The translations under genes were made by a program, and so were the position numbers. A stretch of 64,000 nucleotides of DNA from Deroplatys truncata (taxonomy: Eukaryota > Arthropoda > Insecta > Mantodea > Mantidae), in contig CM060989.1 of NCBI GenBank assembly GCA_030765065.1, positions 42,523,501 through 42,587,500 on the forward strand, read 5' to 3'. Within the stretch, counting starts at the first letter, position 1; each line of letters opens with the position of its first letter. Shown here piece by piece: positions 33,481 through 44,486 of the stretch. Below the pieces are notes generated by a model. That model worked only from the letters and a program-made list of their open reading frames with translations, did no database searches and was not told where the DNA came from.

Positions 33481-33989
33481 AAAGAAAAAGGAGTGGGGTA
33501 TGTTGGAGGTGATGGGAAAGGTAAGTTTTGCTAGCAACAGGATTTGCAAAAGCCTGTCGTGAACTGATCAGCAATTTTTTTTGAACGTTGGATGGTAGTT
33601 TTCTTGAGTGGATAGAGAGATGGGGCGATATGAGATGCGGTGGCGAAAATGGGAACTAAACAAGGTGGTTGAGACAAGAGGTTTAAGGACGAGGAAATTT
33701 GGAGGTTAGTGGTGAACATGGCGGTTGCAAGAGGTGGGGGTAAGGAGATGCGGTGGTGAGAATGGGAACTAAAAGAAGATGGCGGTAGCAAGAGGTTAGA
33801 AGAGTAGATTTTGAGGTTAAAATAGCGGGAACTAAAAATGGCGGAGGGTCTGCGACAAGGAGATGCGGTGGGAACTAAACAAGATGGCGGTCGCAAGAGG
33901 AGGGTAAGGAGATTTGAGGTTACAGTACCAAAACACGAAAGGATATATTCCTACGCCAAGCAGGTCCGAAAAATAATTGTGCGTGTGGT

Positions 33990-33998
33990 ACTTACCTG
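33990..33998 (-). promoter_or_regulatory. Consensus 5' splice donor, module 1
   Basis: The minus strand reads ACAGGTAAGT, a perfect insect donor. Module 2 has a donor ACAGGTAAGT at 35056-35064, and both occur in the mirror arm. It lies downstream of the next inner promoter cluster and its small ORF. Confidence 0.4.
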
Positions 33999-34089
33999 TT
34001 ACAGGTGTGGATGCGTCACCAAAAGCGCGGCACGCGAGGCGGAAAAATAAAAGCAAACTGTTTTTGAAAATGCTTAACCAGCTTTAAGA

Positions 34090-34320
34090 TCAACCAACAT
34101 CACTACGCACTGATATACCTAGGTTTTTAAAGCGGTACAGACACCCTTTGCAGAGGCGTAATTTAACTATACCAAAAACCTGGTACTGGACCATCGTGAT
34201 GGTCGCTAGCGTACGTAGGAGCAGGGTTCTCATAGCCGGTCGAAAGCGGTCAAAAACGTGTACGACGTAGGTGTTGACAGTAGCTGCTGTCGAGTCAACG
34301 GTCGAGGTGTGAATAAACAA
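34090..34320 (-). CDS. Repeated small ORF, module copy 1 (hypothetical)
   Basis: The 76-codon frame contains TYVVHVFDRFRPAMRTLLLR and ends KNLGISVRSDVG. Essentially the same frame is found in the second module (within 35156-35587) and twice in the right arm. Differences between module copies in the N-terminal part are mostly amino-acid changing (D/A, T/A, V/A), which argues against selection for protein. It lies downstream of promoter cluster P2. I recognise no family, and it may be a non-coding leader. Confidence 0.2.
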   Translation of the reverse strand: MFIHTSTVDSTAATVNTYVVHVFDRFRPAMRTLLLRTLATITMVQYQVFGIVKLRLCKGCLYRFKNLGISVRSDVG

Positions 34321-35155
34321 GATCTGTTCTCGCCGGCAATTTGGTTCGGAGATGTGAGCAGCGGCGAGGTGTTGTCTGTGCGGAGGTCGGGACTGAAAGA
34401 GGGAAAAGATGGGGAGCGAGGGATAAAAAGTGTAACAGAAAGTGACGTGTGAAGTTGTGATTGGTGGGAATAAGAAGTGATTTTATTGGTGGAAAGGAGC
34501 AAATGAAAGTTGTTGATTGGTAAGAATAAGAGAGGTTATGATTGGTGGAAAGAAAAAGGAGTGGGGTATGTTGGAGGTGATGGGAAAGGTAAGTTTTGCT
34601 AGCAACAAGATTTGCAAAAGCCTGTCGTGAACTGATCAGCAATTTTTTGAACGTTGGATGGTAGTTTTCTTGAGTGGATAGAGAGATGTGGCGATATGAG
34701 ATGCGGTGGCGAAAATGGGAACTAAACAAGGTGGTTGAGACAAGAGGTTTAAGGACGAGGAAATTTGGAGGTTAGTGGTGAACATGGCGGTCGCAAGAGG
34801 TGGGGGTAAGGAGACGCGGTGGTGAGAATGGGAACTAAAAGAAGATGGCGGTAGCAAGAGGTTAGAAGAGTAGATTTTGAGGTTAAAATAGCGGGAACTA
34901 AAAATGGCGGAGGGTCTGCGACAAGGAGATGCGGTGAGAACTAAACAAGATGGCGGACGCAAGAGGTGGGTAAGGAGGTTTGAGGTTACAGTACCAAAAC
35001 ACGAAAGGATATATTCCTACGCCAAGCAGGTCCGAAAAATAATTATGCGTGTGTTACTTACCTGTTACCGGTGTGGATGCGTCACCAAAAGCGCGGCACG
35101 CGAGACGGAAAAATAAAAGCAAACTGTTTTTGAAAATGCTTAACCAGCTTTAAGA

Positions 35156-35587
35156 TCAACCAACATCACTACGCACTGATATACCTAGGTTTTTAAAGCG
35201 GTACAGACACCCTTTGCAGAGGCGTAATTTAACTATACCAAAAACCTGGTACTGGACCATCGTGATGGTCGCTAGCGTACGTAGGAGCAGGGTTCTCATA
35301 GCCGGTCGAAAGCGGTCAAAAACGTGTACGACGTAGGTGTTGGCAGTAGCTGCTGCCGAGGCAACCGTCGAGGTGCGAATGAACGAGATCTGTTCTTGCA
35401 GGCAATCTGGTTGAGAGATGAGAGGCGCGGTGGTAAAAATGTGAACTAAATAAGATGGCGGAGGCACGAAGTTGAGGTTAAGGAGCGGCGAGGTGTTGAC
35501 TGTGCGGCGGTTGGGGTCTGAAAGAGGGGGAAAGATGGCGAACGAGGGATAAAAAGTATAACAGAAAGTGACGTGTGAAGTTGTCAT
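35156..35587 (-). CDS. Repeated small ORF, module copy 2 (hypothetical)
   Basis: Longer frame (143 codons) whose C-terminal half repeats the ORF at 34090-34320. The N-terminal half overlaps promoter cluster P3, so it is unlikely to be translated as a whole. The mirror copy is at 47344-47775. Confidence 0.2.
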   Translation of the reverse strand: MTTSHVTFCYTFYPSFAIFPPLSDPNRRTVNTSPLLNLNFVPPPSYLVHIFTTAPLISQPDCLQEQISFIRTSTVASAAATANTYVVHVFDRFRPAMRTLLLRTLATITMVQYQVFGIVKLRLCKGCLYRFKNLGISVRSDVG

Positions 35588-35785
35588 TGGTGGGAATAAA
35601 AAGTGATGTTATTGGTGGAAAGGAACAAATGAAAGTTGCTGATTGGCGAGAATAAGAGAGATTATGATTGGTGGAAAGAAAAAAAGGTGTGGGAGTGGGG
35701 TATGTTGGAGGTGATGGAAAAGGCAAGTTTTGCTACCAACAACATTTGCAAAAGCCTATCCAGAACTCATCAGCAATTTTAAATA

Positions 35786-36519
35786 ACTAGTGTTTCGGGG
35801 GTTTTCTCTGGTTGGTAGACGAATGCAAGCTGTTTCTACCATACTTATATTATTCGTCTTTTTCCTTTTTTTTTTAAAAAATAACTAGTTTTTTTTTTTT
35901 TTGGAGTTTTCTGCGGATGGTAAACAAATGCAAGCTCTTTCTGCTTTTTCATAGGTTTTCCCTGGTTGGTAGGCGTTTTCTGTACTGGTTGACGAAGGCG
36001 TTTCTAATTTTGGAGGTTTTCTCAGGTTTTTAGCGGTTGTCCCTGCCCGGTAGGCAAATGATGAAGTTTTACCTTGTCGGCGCACGGATACTAGGCACGT
36101 ACTGGCGCGCACACACACACACACACACACAGAGAGACAGACAGACACACAGACAGGCACACACACACACGGACATGTTTCCAAAAATGCTTTTTTTTTT
36201 TTTGATTCAGGAGGTCTCAAAACGTGTATTTCCGGTGAAATCTCGGTATCGAATTTTTGGGCGGAATGCAATACTTCCCCTACTTACTATACGTAGTAGA
36301 GAAAGTAAAAAAGTATTGAAAAATTTAAGGAAATAACAAGCAATACCTCAAAAGTGTACTATCTTGTTTTCAAGGGTTTTCCAGATCGGTAAGCGTTAGA
36401 ATACTCTTAGAGCTTTTTTCAGGTTTTTTAGCGGTTGTCCCTGGCCGGTAGGCAGATGATAAAGTTTTTCTATAACGTCGTCGTTTTGGCTTGTGGCGCA
36501 CGGATACTAGGCACGTACT

Positions 36520-36560
<41 letters not shown>

Positions 36561-36580
36561 ATAGTAGCGTATAAAAAAAA
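35786..36580. repeat. Degenerate minisatellite and CA tracts, left arm
   Basis: Irregular repeats of a ggttttccctggttggtagg-like unit, with variants ctgcggatggtaaacaaatgc and ctgcccggtaggcaaatgatg. Two copies of gcgcacggatactaggcacg (about 36080 and 36494) each lead into a (CA)n tract. A family H head fragment (about 36110-36306, minus) lies between. Nothing here is coding. The mirror region is about 46351-47145. Confidence 0.65.
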
Positions 36581-37352
36581 ACTGATGTGTTACACTCACA
36601 TGACTTTCTCTACTCTTGTACAATCTAATTGGTAGCTTTTAAGCGATAGTCAAATATTTTAACGCTGGTTGCTATGTGGCGAATTCCATTCTGTTTGCAT
36701 GTTCAGGACATAAAAAAAATGAATAAACGAATTTGAGAAAAAGTATAAGTATTGGAAAATTTAAGGAAATAACAAGCAATATCTCGAAAACGGTTCACTC
36801 AACAAAAGAAACGTATATGACATAAGTTGTGTATTTTAACGCGATCTACATTTTTTGTGTAGTAAAATTTTGTCTATCTCTTATGGTTTACCAGTTATGC
36901 AAAAGTCGTTCACAATGAAGAATATTTTTGGAGACATTCCCAGAAAATTCGAGATATACATTTTATTTGTCATGACAATATCTTAAACATATGATATTTT
37001 AATCAAAATCGTTAGAGCCGTTTTTGAGAAAATTAAAATTTTCGAAAAATGTTCCATGTAAAGGGTAGTCTGGGGTGGGGGGATTTTCTTGAAAACCTTC
37101 GTGTCGCATCTCTGGAAGATACTGAACCTAAATACCAAGTTTGGTGTTTATCCGACTGTTCGTTTTTGAGTTATGCTGTTCACAGACACACAGACACACA
37201 GACAGACACACACACACGGACATGTTTCCAAAAATGCTTTTTTTTTTTTGGATTCAGAGATTCTCAAAACATGTATTTCCAGTGAAATCTCGGTAACGAA
37301 TTTTTGGGTGGAATGCAATACTTCCCCTACTTACTATACGTAGTAGAGAAAG
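36581..37352 (-). mobile_element. Family H copy L2 (minus, left arm)
   Basis: The right end (ctgatgtgttacactcacatg) is at 36581 and the left end at 37352. A ~170-bp internal deletion near 36630 joins tgtacaatct to aattggtagc. Confidence 0.8.
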
Positions 37353-37356
37353 AAAA

Positions 37357-37801
37357 AATGAATAACGCATTTGAGAAAAAGTATAAGTATTGGAAAATTT
37401 AAGGAAATAACAAGCAATATCTCGAAAATGGTTCACTCAACTAAAAAAATGTATATGTCATAAATTGTGTATTTTAACGCGATCTACATTTTTTGTGTAG
37501 TAAAATTTTGGCTATCTCTTATGGTTTACCAGTTATGCATACTGAACCTAAATACCAAGTTTGGTGTTTATCCGACTGTTCGTTTTTGAGTTATGCTGTT
37601 CACAGACACACAGACGCACAGACAGACAGACACACAGACACACAGACACACAGACAGTCACACACACGGACATGTTTCCAAAAATGCTTTTTTTTCTGGA
37701 TTCAGTGATTCTCAAAACATGTATTTCCAGTGAAATCTCGGTATCGAATTTTTGGGTGGAATGCAATACTTCCCCTACTTACTATACGTAGTAGAGAAAG
37801 T
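37357..37801 (-). mobile_element. Family H partial copy L3 (minus, left arm only)
   Basis: Tandem partial copy lacking the right end and with an internal deletion joining agttatgc to atactgaacc. It belongs to the ~1.09 kb that is absent from the right arm. Confidence 0.8.
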
Positions 37802-37805
37802 AAAA

Positions 37806-38423
37806 ATGAATAACGCATTTGAGAAAAAGTATAAGTATTGGAAAATTTAAGGAAATAACAAGCAATATCTCGAAAATGGTTCACTCAACTAAAAAAATGT
37901 ATATGACATAAATTGTGTATTTTAACGCGATCTACATTTTATGTGTAGTAAAATTTTGTCTATCTCTTATGGTTTACCAGTTATGCAAAAGTCGTTCACA
38001 ATGAAGAATACTTTTGGAGACATTCCCAGAAAATTCGAGATATACATTTCATTTCTCATAACATTATCTTAAACATGCGATATTTTAATCAAAATCGTTA
38101 GAGCCATTTTTGAGAAAATTAAAATTTTCGAAAAATCTTCCATGTAAAGGGTAGTCTGGGGTGGGGGGATTTTCTTGAAAACCTTCGTGTCGCATCTCTG
38201 GAAGATACTGAACCTAAATACCAAGTTTGGTGCTTATCCGACTGTTCGTTTTTGAGTTATGCTGTTCACAGACACACACAGACACACACACGGACATGTT
38301 TCCAAAAATGCTTTTTTTTGGATTCAGGAGGTCTCAAAACACGTATTTCCGGTGAAATCTCGGTATCGAATTTTTGGGTGGAATGCAATACTTCCCCTAC
38401 TTACTATACGTAGTAGAGAAAGT
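37806..38423 (-). mobile_element. Family H partial copy L4 (minus, left arm)
   Basis: Third tandem partial copy, starting at gaataacgcatttgag and ending at the left inverted repeat near 38423. It corresponds to about 45594-46211 in the right arm. Confidence 0.8.
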
Positions 38424-38429
38424 AAAAAT

Positions 38430-39020
38430 TTAACAAACCGTAGATTTTCAAGAAAATTCCCACACCGCAAACTACCCGTTTAGCGGGAGAAAGTTCGTTA
38501 TTTTTATTGTCTTAAAAACGGCTCTAACCCCTTTTGATTACGGTGCGGTATGTTTAAGATATCTGCACGACAAATAAAATGTATAACTTCAATTTTCTGG
38601 GAATAGCTGTGAAGTAGTCTCATTGTGAATGTCTTTTGTACAAAGTGTTAAACCGTAGGAAACGAAGCCTTATTTACAAGAACGTTAAAGCACACAATCT
38701 ATGTGTAAAATGAATAACGAATTCCCATTTGAGAAAATAAATATTGGAAAATTTAATGAAATAACAAGCAATATCTCGAAAACGGTTCACTCAACAACAA
38801 AAATGTATATGACATAAGTTGTGTATTTTAACGCGATCTACATTTTTTGTGTAGTAAAATTTTGTCTATCTCTTACGGTTTATCAGTTATGAAAAAGTCG
38901 TTCACAATGAAGAATACTTTTGGAGACATTCCCAGAAAATTCGAGATATACATTTCATTTCTCACGACATTATCTTAAAAACATATGATATTTTTCATCA
39001 AAATGGTTAGAGCCATTTTT
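38430..39020. mobile_element. Two family H fragments, opposite orientations
   Basis: A diverged plus fragment (38430-38708: gattttcaagaaaattccc, taaaatgtataacttc) meets a minus fragment (38709-39020: acgcgatctacattttt, gttcacaatgaagaata). Mirrored at about 44997-45587. Confidence 0.65.
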
Positions 39021-39120
39021 TTTAATACAAAGAGAACGGGATTTCACAAGTGAAACAGTACTGTGATAACGATACCAACAAACTAATTATTATTCACCCA
39101 CTGAAACACATAAAAAAAAA

Positions 39121-39530
39121 TCTGATGTGTAACACTCACATGACTTTCTCAACTCTTGTACAAAGTATTTTTACAAACGCTTATTCCCCATCTAGTTCAT
39201 GTTAATCGAGATAAACATTTGCAAACTCTATTTTATTGCTAATTTTCTTGTAGATGTAGGGAAAATATATTTACAAGGGGAATATAGAAAAACAGTAGCC
39301 TTTAAGCACATACATATCTCTTAATAGCTGGTTGCTATGTGCAGTACCATTCTTTTTGCCACTGATTAATACTCTTTGCATATCAAAGACAAAAAAAATG
39401 AATAACGAATTCCCATTTGAGAAAATAAGTTTTGGAAAATTTAAGTAAATAACAAGCAATATCTCGAAAACGGTTCACTCAACAATAAAAATGTATATGA
39501 CATAAGTTGTGTATTTTAACGCGATCTACA
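39121..39530 (-). mobile_element. Family H 3' fragment L7 (minus, H8 subfamily)
   Basis: Starts TCTGATGTGTAACACTC and includes the extra tatatttacaagggg block. It stops in acgcgatctacata at unique sequence. Confidence 0.78.
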
Positions 39531-39992
39531 TACTTTCGTACTCACCTATAAGAGATAGATGGTAGAGGTCGTACGAACGTAGCACTTTGAGAATTTATAT
39601 TCAACAGTTGGTGTTACTCCTTAGAAAGGAAGTATCTGCTGATTTTTATTTAATTCTTTACATTTTACATAACACGTATGCACTGGCACAACACAAAAGC
39701 ACTACACACGATACTCAGTTTTAATATTTGCACTAATAACATCAGGAATAACTGAAGTCTGCAAACAGTCATTTCCCATGTGCAGCCTTACGTACAAAGA
39801 ACGTGTGTGTGCTGATCTATGTGTAAAAAGAGCCTGAGAGCGGATGTACGTCAGCGGTAAAATCTTTTAAATGCATTTTTATTGGCGATGGTAGAAATCG
39901 TGCAGTGGTGGATCGTGAAAATTCGTATAAATGGATGTATCACCTCATAATAAGCCTCTATATACCAAGAATATTGAGTTTTTAAAAAGTCA
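39531..39992. other. Arm-specific sequence beside the 76-bp satellite
   Basis: Unique within the window apart from its mirror at 44025-44486. The minus strand carries CTTATAGGTGAGTACG, a good 5' splice donor context, near 39540-39556. I recognise no gene. Confidence 0.45.
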
Positions 39993-41473
39993 GCAACTGT
40001 ACCTGTGTTTCTATACGTGAACGTCAGATGGCAGCTTCGATACGTGTCCACGGAGACCTTAGTGCTAGGCAACTGTACCTCTGTTTCTATACGTGAACGG
40101 CAGATTGCAGCTTCGATACGTGTCCACGGAGACCTTAGTGCTAGGCAACTGCACCTCTGTTTCTATACGTGAACGGCAGATTGCAGCTTCGATACGTGTC
40201 CACGGAGACCTTAGCGCTAGGCAACTGCACCTCTGTTTCTATACGTGAACGGCAGATTGCAGCTTCGATACGTGTCCACGGAGACCTTAGTGCTAGGCAA
40301 CTGCACCTCTGTTTCTATACGTGAACGGCAGATTGCAGCTTCGATACGTATCCACGGAGACCTTAGTGCTAGGCAACTGCACCTCTGTTTCTATACGTGA
40401 ACGGCAGATTGCAGCTTCAATACGTGTCCACGGAGACCTTAGTGCTAGGCAACTGTACCTCTGTTTCTATACGTGAACGGGAGATTGCAGCTTCGATACG
40501 TGTCCACGGAGACCTTAGTGCTAGGCAACTATACCTCTGTTTCTATACGTGAACGTCAGATTGCAGCTTCGATACGTGTCCACGGAGACCTTAGTGCTAG
40601 GCAACTGCACCTCTGTTTCTATACGTGAACGGCAGATTGCAGCTTCGATACGTATCCACGGGGACCTTAGTGCTAGGGAACTGCACCTCTGTTTCTATAC
40701 GTGAACGGCAGATTGCAGCTTCAATACGTGTCCACGGAGACCTTAGTGCTAGGCAACTGTACCTCTGTTTCTATACGTGAACGGCAGATTGCAGCTTCGA
40801 TACGTGTCCACGGAGACCTTAGTGCCAGGCAACTATACCTCTGTTTCTATACGTGAACGGCAGATTGTAGCTTCGATACGTGTCCACGGAGATCTTAGTG
40901 CTAGGCAGCTATACCTGTTTCTATACGTCAACGGCAGATTGCAGCTTCGATACGTGTTCACGGAGACCTTAGTGCTAGGCAACTGTACCTGTGTTTCTAT
41001 ACGTGTCCACGGAGACCTTAGTGCTAGACAACTGTACCTCTGTTTCTATACGTGAACGGCAGATTGCAGCTTCAATACGTGTCCACGGAGACCTTAGTGC
41101 TAGGCAACTGTACCTCTGTTTCTATACGTGAACGGCAGATTGCAGCTTCGATACGTGTGCACGGAGACCTTAGTGCTAGGCAACTATACCTCTGTTTCTA
41201 TACGTGAACGGCAGATTGCAGGTTCGATACGTGTCCGCGGAGATCTTAGTGCTAGGCAACTATACCTGTTTCTATACGTGAACGGCAGATTGCAGCTTCG
41301 ATACGTGTCCACGGAGACCTTAGTGCTAGGCAACTGTACCTGTGTTTCTATACGTGAACGTCAGATGGCAGCTTCGATACGTGTCCACGGAGACCTTAGT
41401 GTTAGGCATTTGTACCTCTGTTTCTATACGTGAACGGCAGATTGCAGCTTCGATACGTGTCCACGGAGACCTT
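39993..41473 (+). repeat. 76-bp tandem satellite array, left arm (~19.5 units)
   Basis: The unit includes ctgtttctatacgtgaacgg, cagattgcagcttcgatacg and tgtccacggagaccttagtg. Most units are exactly 76 bp. One is shortened by recombination between its two acgtg words (about 40995-41010). Because 76 is not a multiple of three, the reading frame rotates, which makes the ~100-codon frames here meaningless as proteins. Confidence 0.95.
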
Positions 41474-41696
41474 TCGCTTCAGGTGACAAAATAACACTAG
41501 GCACTTGTGTGCCGTGGTGTAAGCCGCAATCACGGCATTGGTAGCGTGGATCTCCTTGGGGCTCTCCTCGGAGGTACCTCAACACCACGTACATGACCTG
41601 GTTCGTCACGGGTACGCAGGTCTGCACTACCACTTCCTCGGCGTTGAGCAGGCCCAGGAGGCGATCGTACCGGTACACCAGCTAGCACGTGGACAT
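41474..41696 (-). pseudogene. GC-rich ORF near the palindrome tip, left arm
   Basis: Downstream of promoter cluster P4, the minus strand has ATG at 41696 and codes MSTC, then TAG at codon 5. The frame then stays open: LVYRYDRLLGLLNAEEVVVQ, TCVPVTNQVMYVVLRYLRG, and a CRDC-plus-HH segment that could bind zinc. It finally runs into the satellite. Codon third positions are mostly G or C, unlike the AT-rich surroundings, which suggests a true gene ancestry. I do not recognise the family. Confidence 0.4.
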
Positions 41697-41754
41697 GTTA
41701 TCGCGCTGTGGTGTTGCGTGTGCGAGGTATGGAAACTCAAGGACGCAAGACATG

Positions 41755-41890
41755 CACGACCGAGGGTTAAAAAGCAGAACAAGTAGTGACGTGGAGCGTT
41801 GTGATTGGTGTAAATAAGACGATCTCTGATAGGTGGACAAATTGAAATAACGTGATGTGATAGGCGAAAATAAAATCAAAGGTGATTGGA
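41755..41890 (-). promoter_or_regulatory. Outward promoter-like cluster P4, left arm
   Basis: On the minus strand: CCAATCACC and CCAATCAC boxes, an ACGTCAC CRE-like word and TTTTTAACCC upstream of the GC-rich ORF. The order matches the clusters of the 1.07-kb modules. The mirror is at about 42204-42339. Confidence 0.45.
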
Positions 41891-41933
41891 TGAAAATGAC
41901 GAGAAGGAATTAGCGGTGAATTTGTGAACTAAG

Positions 41934-42160
41934 ATGGCGAAGATTTTTTTTTTAAAAAAAAAGGATAATATAAGTACGGCAACTGTAACGGTTTACGGCA
42001 AACGCGCGCCGCGCAATGCGTCACGCCCGGGCAATAAAACAAAAATCATATTGAGCAAGATGCCCGGCGTGACGCATTCCGCGGCGCGCGTTTGCCGTAA
42101 ACCGTTACAGTTGCCGTACTTATATTATCCTTTTTTTTTTAAAAAAAAAATCTTCGCCAT
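41934..42160. other. Palindrome tip: perfect-looking stem, 27-bp loop
   Basis: Arms meet at 42033 and 42061. The loop (42034-42060) is ataaaacaaaaatcatattg plus agcaaga. Just outside it the arms differ at single bases (gcgcaatgcg versus the reversed gcggaatgcg, and one extra C in cgcccggg). The stem includes a GC-rich gcgcgcgccgc-type stretch and mirrored A/T runs. Confidence 0.9.
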
Positions 42161-42203
42161 CTTAGTTCACAAATTCACCGCTAATTCCTTCTCGTCATTT
42201 TCA

Positions 42204-42339
42204 TCCAATCACCTTTGATTTTATTTTCGCCTATCACATCACGTTATTTCAATTTGTCCACCTATCAGAGATCGTCTTATTTACACCAATCACAACGCTC
42301 CACGTCACTACTTGTTCTGCTTTTTAACCCTCGGTCGTG
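42204..42339 (+). promoter_or_regulatory. Outward promoter-like cluster P4, right arm
   Basis: Mirror of 41755-41890: CCAATCACC, CCAATCACAA, CACGTCAC and TTTTTAACCC, reading rightward toward the GC-rich ORF. Together with its mirror it forms a divergent promoter pair about 310 bp apart around the tip. Confidence 0.45.
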
Positions 42340-42397
42340 CATGTTTTGCGTCCTTGAGTTTCCATACCTCGCACACGCAACACCACAGCGCGATAAC

Positions 42398-42621
42398 ATG
42401 TCCACGTGCTAGCTGGTGTACCGGTACGATCGCCTCCTGGGCCTGCTCAACGCCGAGGAAGTGGTAGTGCAGACCTGCGTACCCGTGACGAACCAGGTCA
42501 TGTACGTGGTGTTGAGGTAACTCCGAGGAGAGCCCCAAGGAGATCCACGCTACCAATGCCGTGATTGCGGCTTACACCACGGCACACAAGTGCCTAGTGT
42601 TATTTTGTCACCTGAAGCGAA
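42398..42621 (+). pseudogene. GC-rich ORF near the tip, right arm
   Basis: Mirror of the left-arm ORF (ATG at 42398, TAG at codon 5). Here a second stop, TAA at 42518-42520, arises from one base change (aggtac in the left arm, aggtaa here). The copies are therefore decaying independently. Confidence 0.4.
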
Positions 42622-44024
42622 AGGTCTCCGTGGACACGTATCGAAGCTGCAATCTGCCGTTCACGTATAGAAACAGAGGTACAGTTGCCTAACACTAAGG
42701 TCTCCGTGGACACGTATCGAAGCTGCCATCTGACGTTCACGTATAGAAACACAGGTACAGTTGCCTAGCACTAAGGTCTCCGTGGACACGTATCGAAGCT
42801 GCAATCTGCCCTTCACGTATAGAAACAGGTATAGTTGCCTAGCACTAAGATCTCCGCGGACACGTATCGAACCTGCAATCTGCCGTTCACGTATAGAAAC
42901 AGAGGTACAGTTGCCTAGCACTAAGGTCTCCGTGGACACGTATTGAAGCTGCAATCTGCCGTTCACGTATAGAAACAGAGGTACAGTTGTCTAGCACTAA
43001 GGTCTCCGTGGACACGTATAGAAACACAGGTACAGTTGCCTAGCACTAAGGTCTCCGTGAACACGTATCGAAGCTGCAATCTGCCGTTGACGTATAGAAA
43101 CAGGTATAGCTGCCTAGCACTAAGATCTCCGTGGACACGTATCGAAGCTACAATCTGCCGTTCACGTATAGAAACAGAGGTATAGTTGCCTGGCACTAAG
43201 GTCTCCGTGGACACGTATCGAAGCTGCAATCTGCCGTTCACGTATAGAAACAGAGGTACAGTTGCCTAGCACTAAGGTCTCCGTGGACACGTATTGAAGC
43301 TGCAATCTGCCGTTCACGTATAGAAACAGAGGTGCAGTTCCCTAGCACTAAGGTCCCCGTGGATACGTATCGAAGCTGCAATCTGCCGTTCACGTATAGA
43401 AACAGAGGTGCAGTTGCCTAGCACTAAGGTCTCCGTGGACACGTATCGAAGCTGCAATCTGACGTTCACGTATAGAAACAGAGGTATAGTTGCCTAGCAC
43501 TAAGGTCTCCGTGGACACTATCGAAGCTGCAATCTCCCGTTCACGTATAGAAACAGAGGTACAGTTGCCTAGCACTAAGGTCTCCGTGGACACGTATTGA
43601 AGCTGCAATCTGCCGTTCACGTATAGAAACAGAGGTGCAGTTGCCTAGCACTAAGGTCTCCGTGGATACGTATCGAAGCTGCAATCTGCCGTTCACGTAT
43701 AGAAACAGAGGTGCAGTTGCCTAGCACTAAGGTCTCCGTGGACACGTATCGAAGCTGCAATCTGCCGTTCACGTATAGAAACAGAGGTGCAGTTGCCTAG
43801 CGCTAAGGTCTCCGTGGACACGTATCGAAGCTGCAATCTGCCGTTCACGTATAGAAACAGAGGTGCAGTTGCCTAGCACTAAGGTCTCCGTGGACACGTA
43901 TCGAAGCTGCAATCTGCCGTTCACGTATAGAAACAGAGGTACAGTTGCCTAGCACTAAGGTCTCCGTGGACACGTATCGAAGCTGCCATCTGACGTTCAC
44001 GTATAGAAACACAGGTACAGTTGC
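42622..44024 (-). repeat. 76-bp satellite array, right arm (~18.5 units)
   Basis: Mirror of the left array, one unit shorter and with a single-base deletion in one unit near 43517 (ggacactatcg). The truncated unit is also present here, so it predates formation of the palindrome. Confidence 0.95.
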
Positions 44025-44486
44025 TGACTTTTTAAAAACTCAATATTCTTGGTATATAGAGGCTTATTATGAGGTGATACATCCATTTATACGAATTTTC
44101 ACGATCCACCACTGCACGATTTCTACCATCGCCAATAAAAATGCATTTAAAAGATTTTACCGCTGACGTACATCCGCTCTCAGGCTCTTTTTACACATAG
44201 ATCAGCACACACACGTTCTTTGTACGTAAGGCTGCACATGGGAAATGACTGTTTGCAGACTTCAGTTATTCCTGATGTTATTAGTGCAAATATTAAAACT
44301 GAGTATCGTGTGTAGTGCTTTTGTGTTGTGCCAGTGCATACGTGTTATGTAAAATGTAAAGAATTAAATAAAAATCAGCAGATACTTCCTTTCTAAGGAG
44401 TAACACCAACTGTTGAATATAAATTCTCAAAGTGCTACGTTCGTACGACCTCTACCATCTATCTCTTATAGGTGAGTACGAAAGTA
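44025..44486. other. Arm-specific sequence, right arm
   Basis: Mirror of 39531-39992. The plus strand carries cttataggtgagtacg near 44466. No gene recognised. Confidence 0.45.

Larger units (their letters stand above)
33295..35785 (-). repeat. Tandem ~1.07-kb modules, left arm (2 full + part)
   Basis: The word gcgaggtgttg starts three units at 33295, 34364 and 35488 (periods 1069 and 1124 bp, the third unit partial). Read outward (minus strand), each unit has a CCAAT/CRE/initiator cluster, a small ORF, a GTAAGT donor, and a run of ~70-bp subrepeats carrying CCGCCATCTTG and TTTAGTTCCC words. The strand is strongly purine-biased, so long frames on it are unreliable as genes. Confidence 0.85.

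Noticed and set aside
33531-33896. Ser/Pro-rich proteins of 100-200 codons in the palindrome arms (also 32975-33574, 49357-49968 and others)
   Set aside because: Several overlapping frames stay open because the strand is strongly pyrimidine-rich. The frames run through CCAAT promoter clusters and subrepeats and show no domain or codon bias.
39993-41473. CRISPR-like array of regularly spaced repeats
   Set aside because: The whole 76-bp unit repeats with no unique spacers, and the setting is eukaryotic. It is a tandem satellite.
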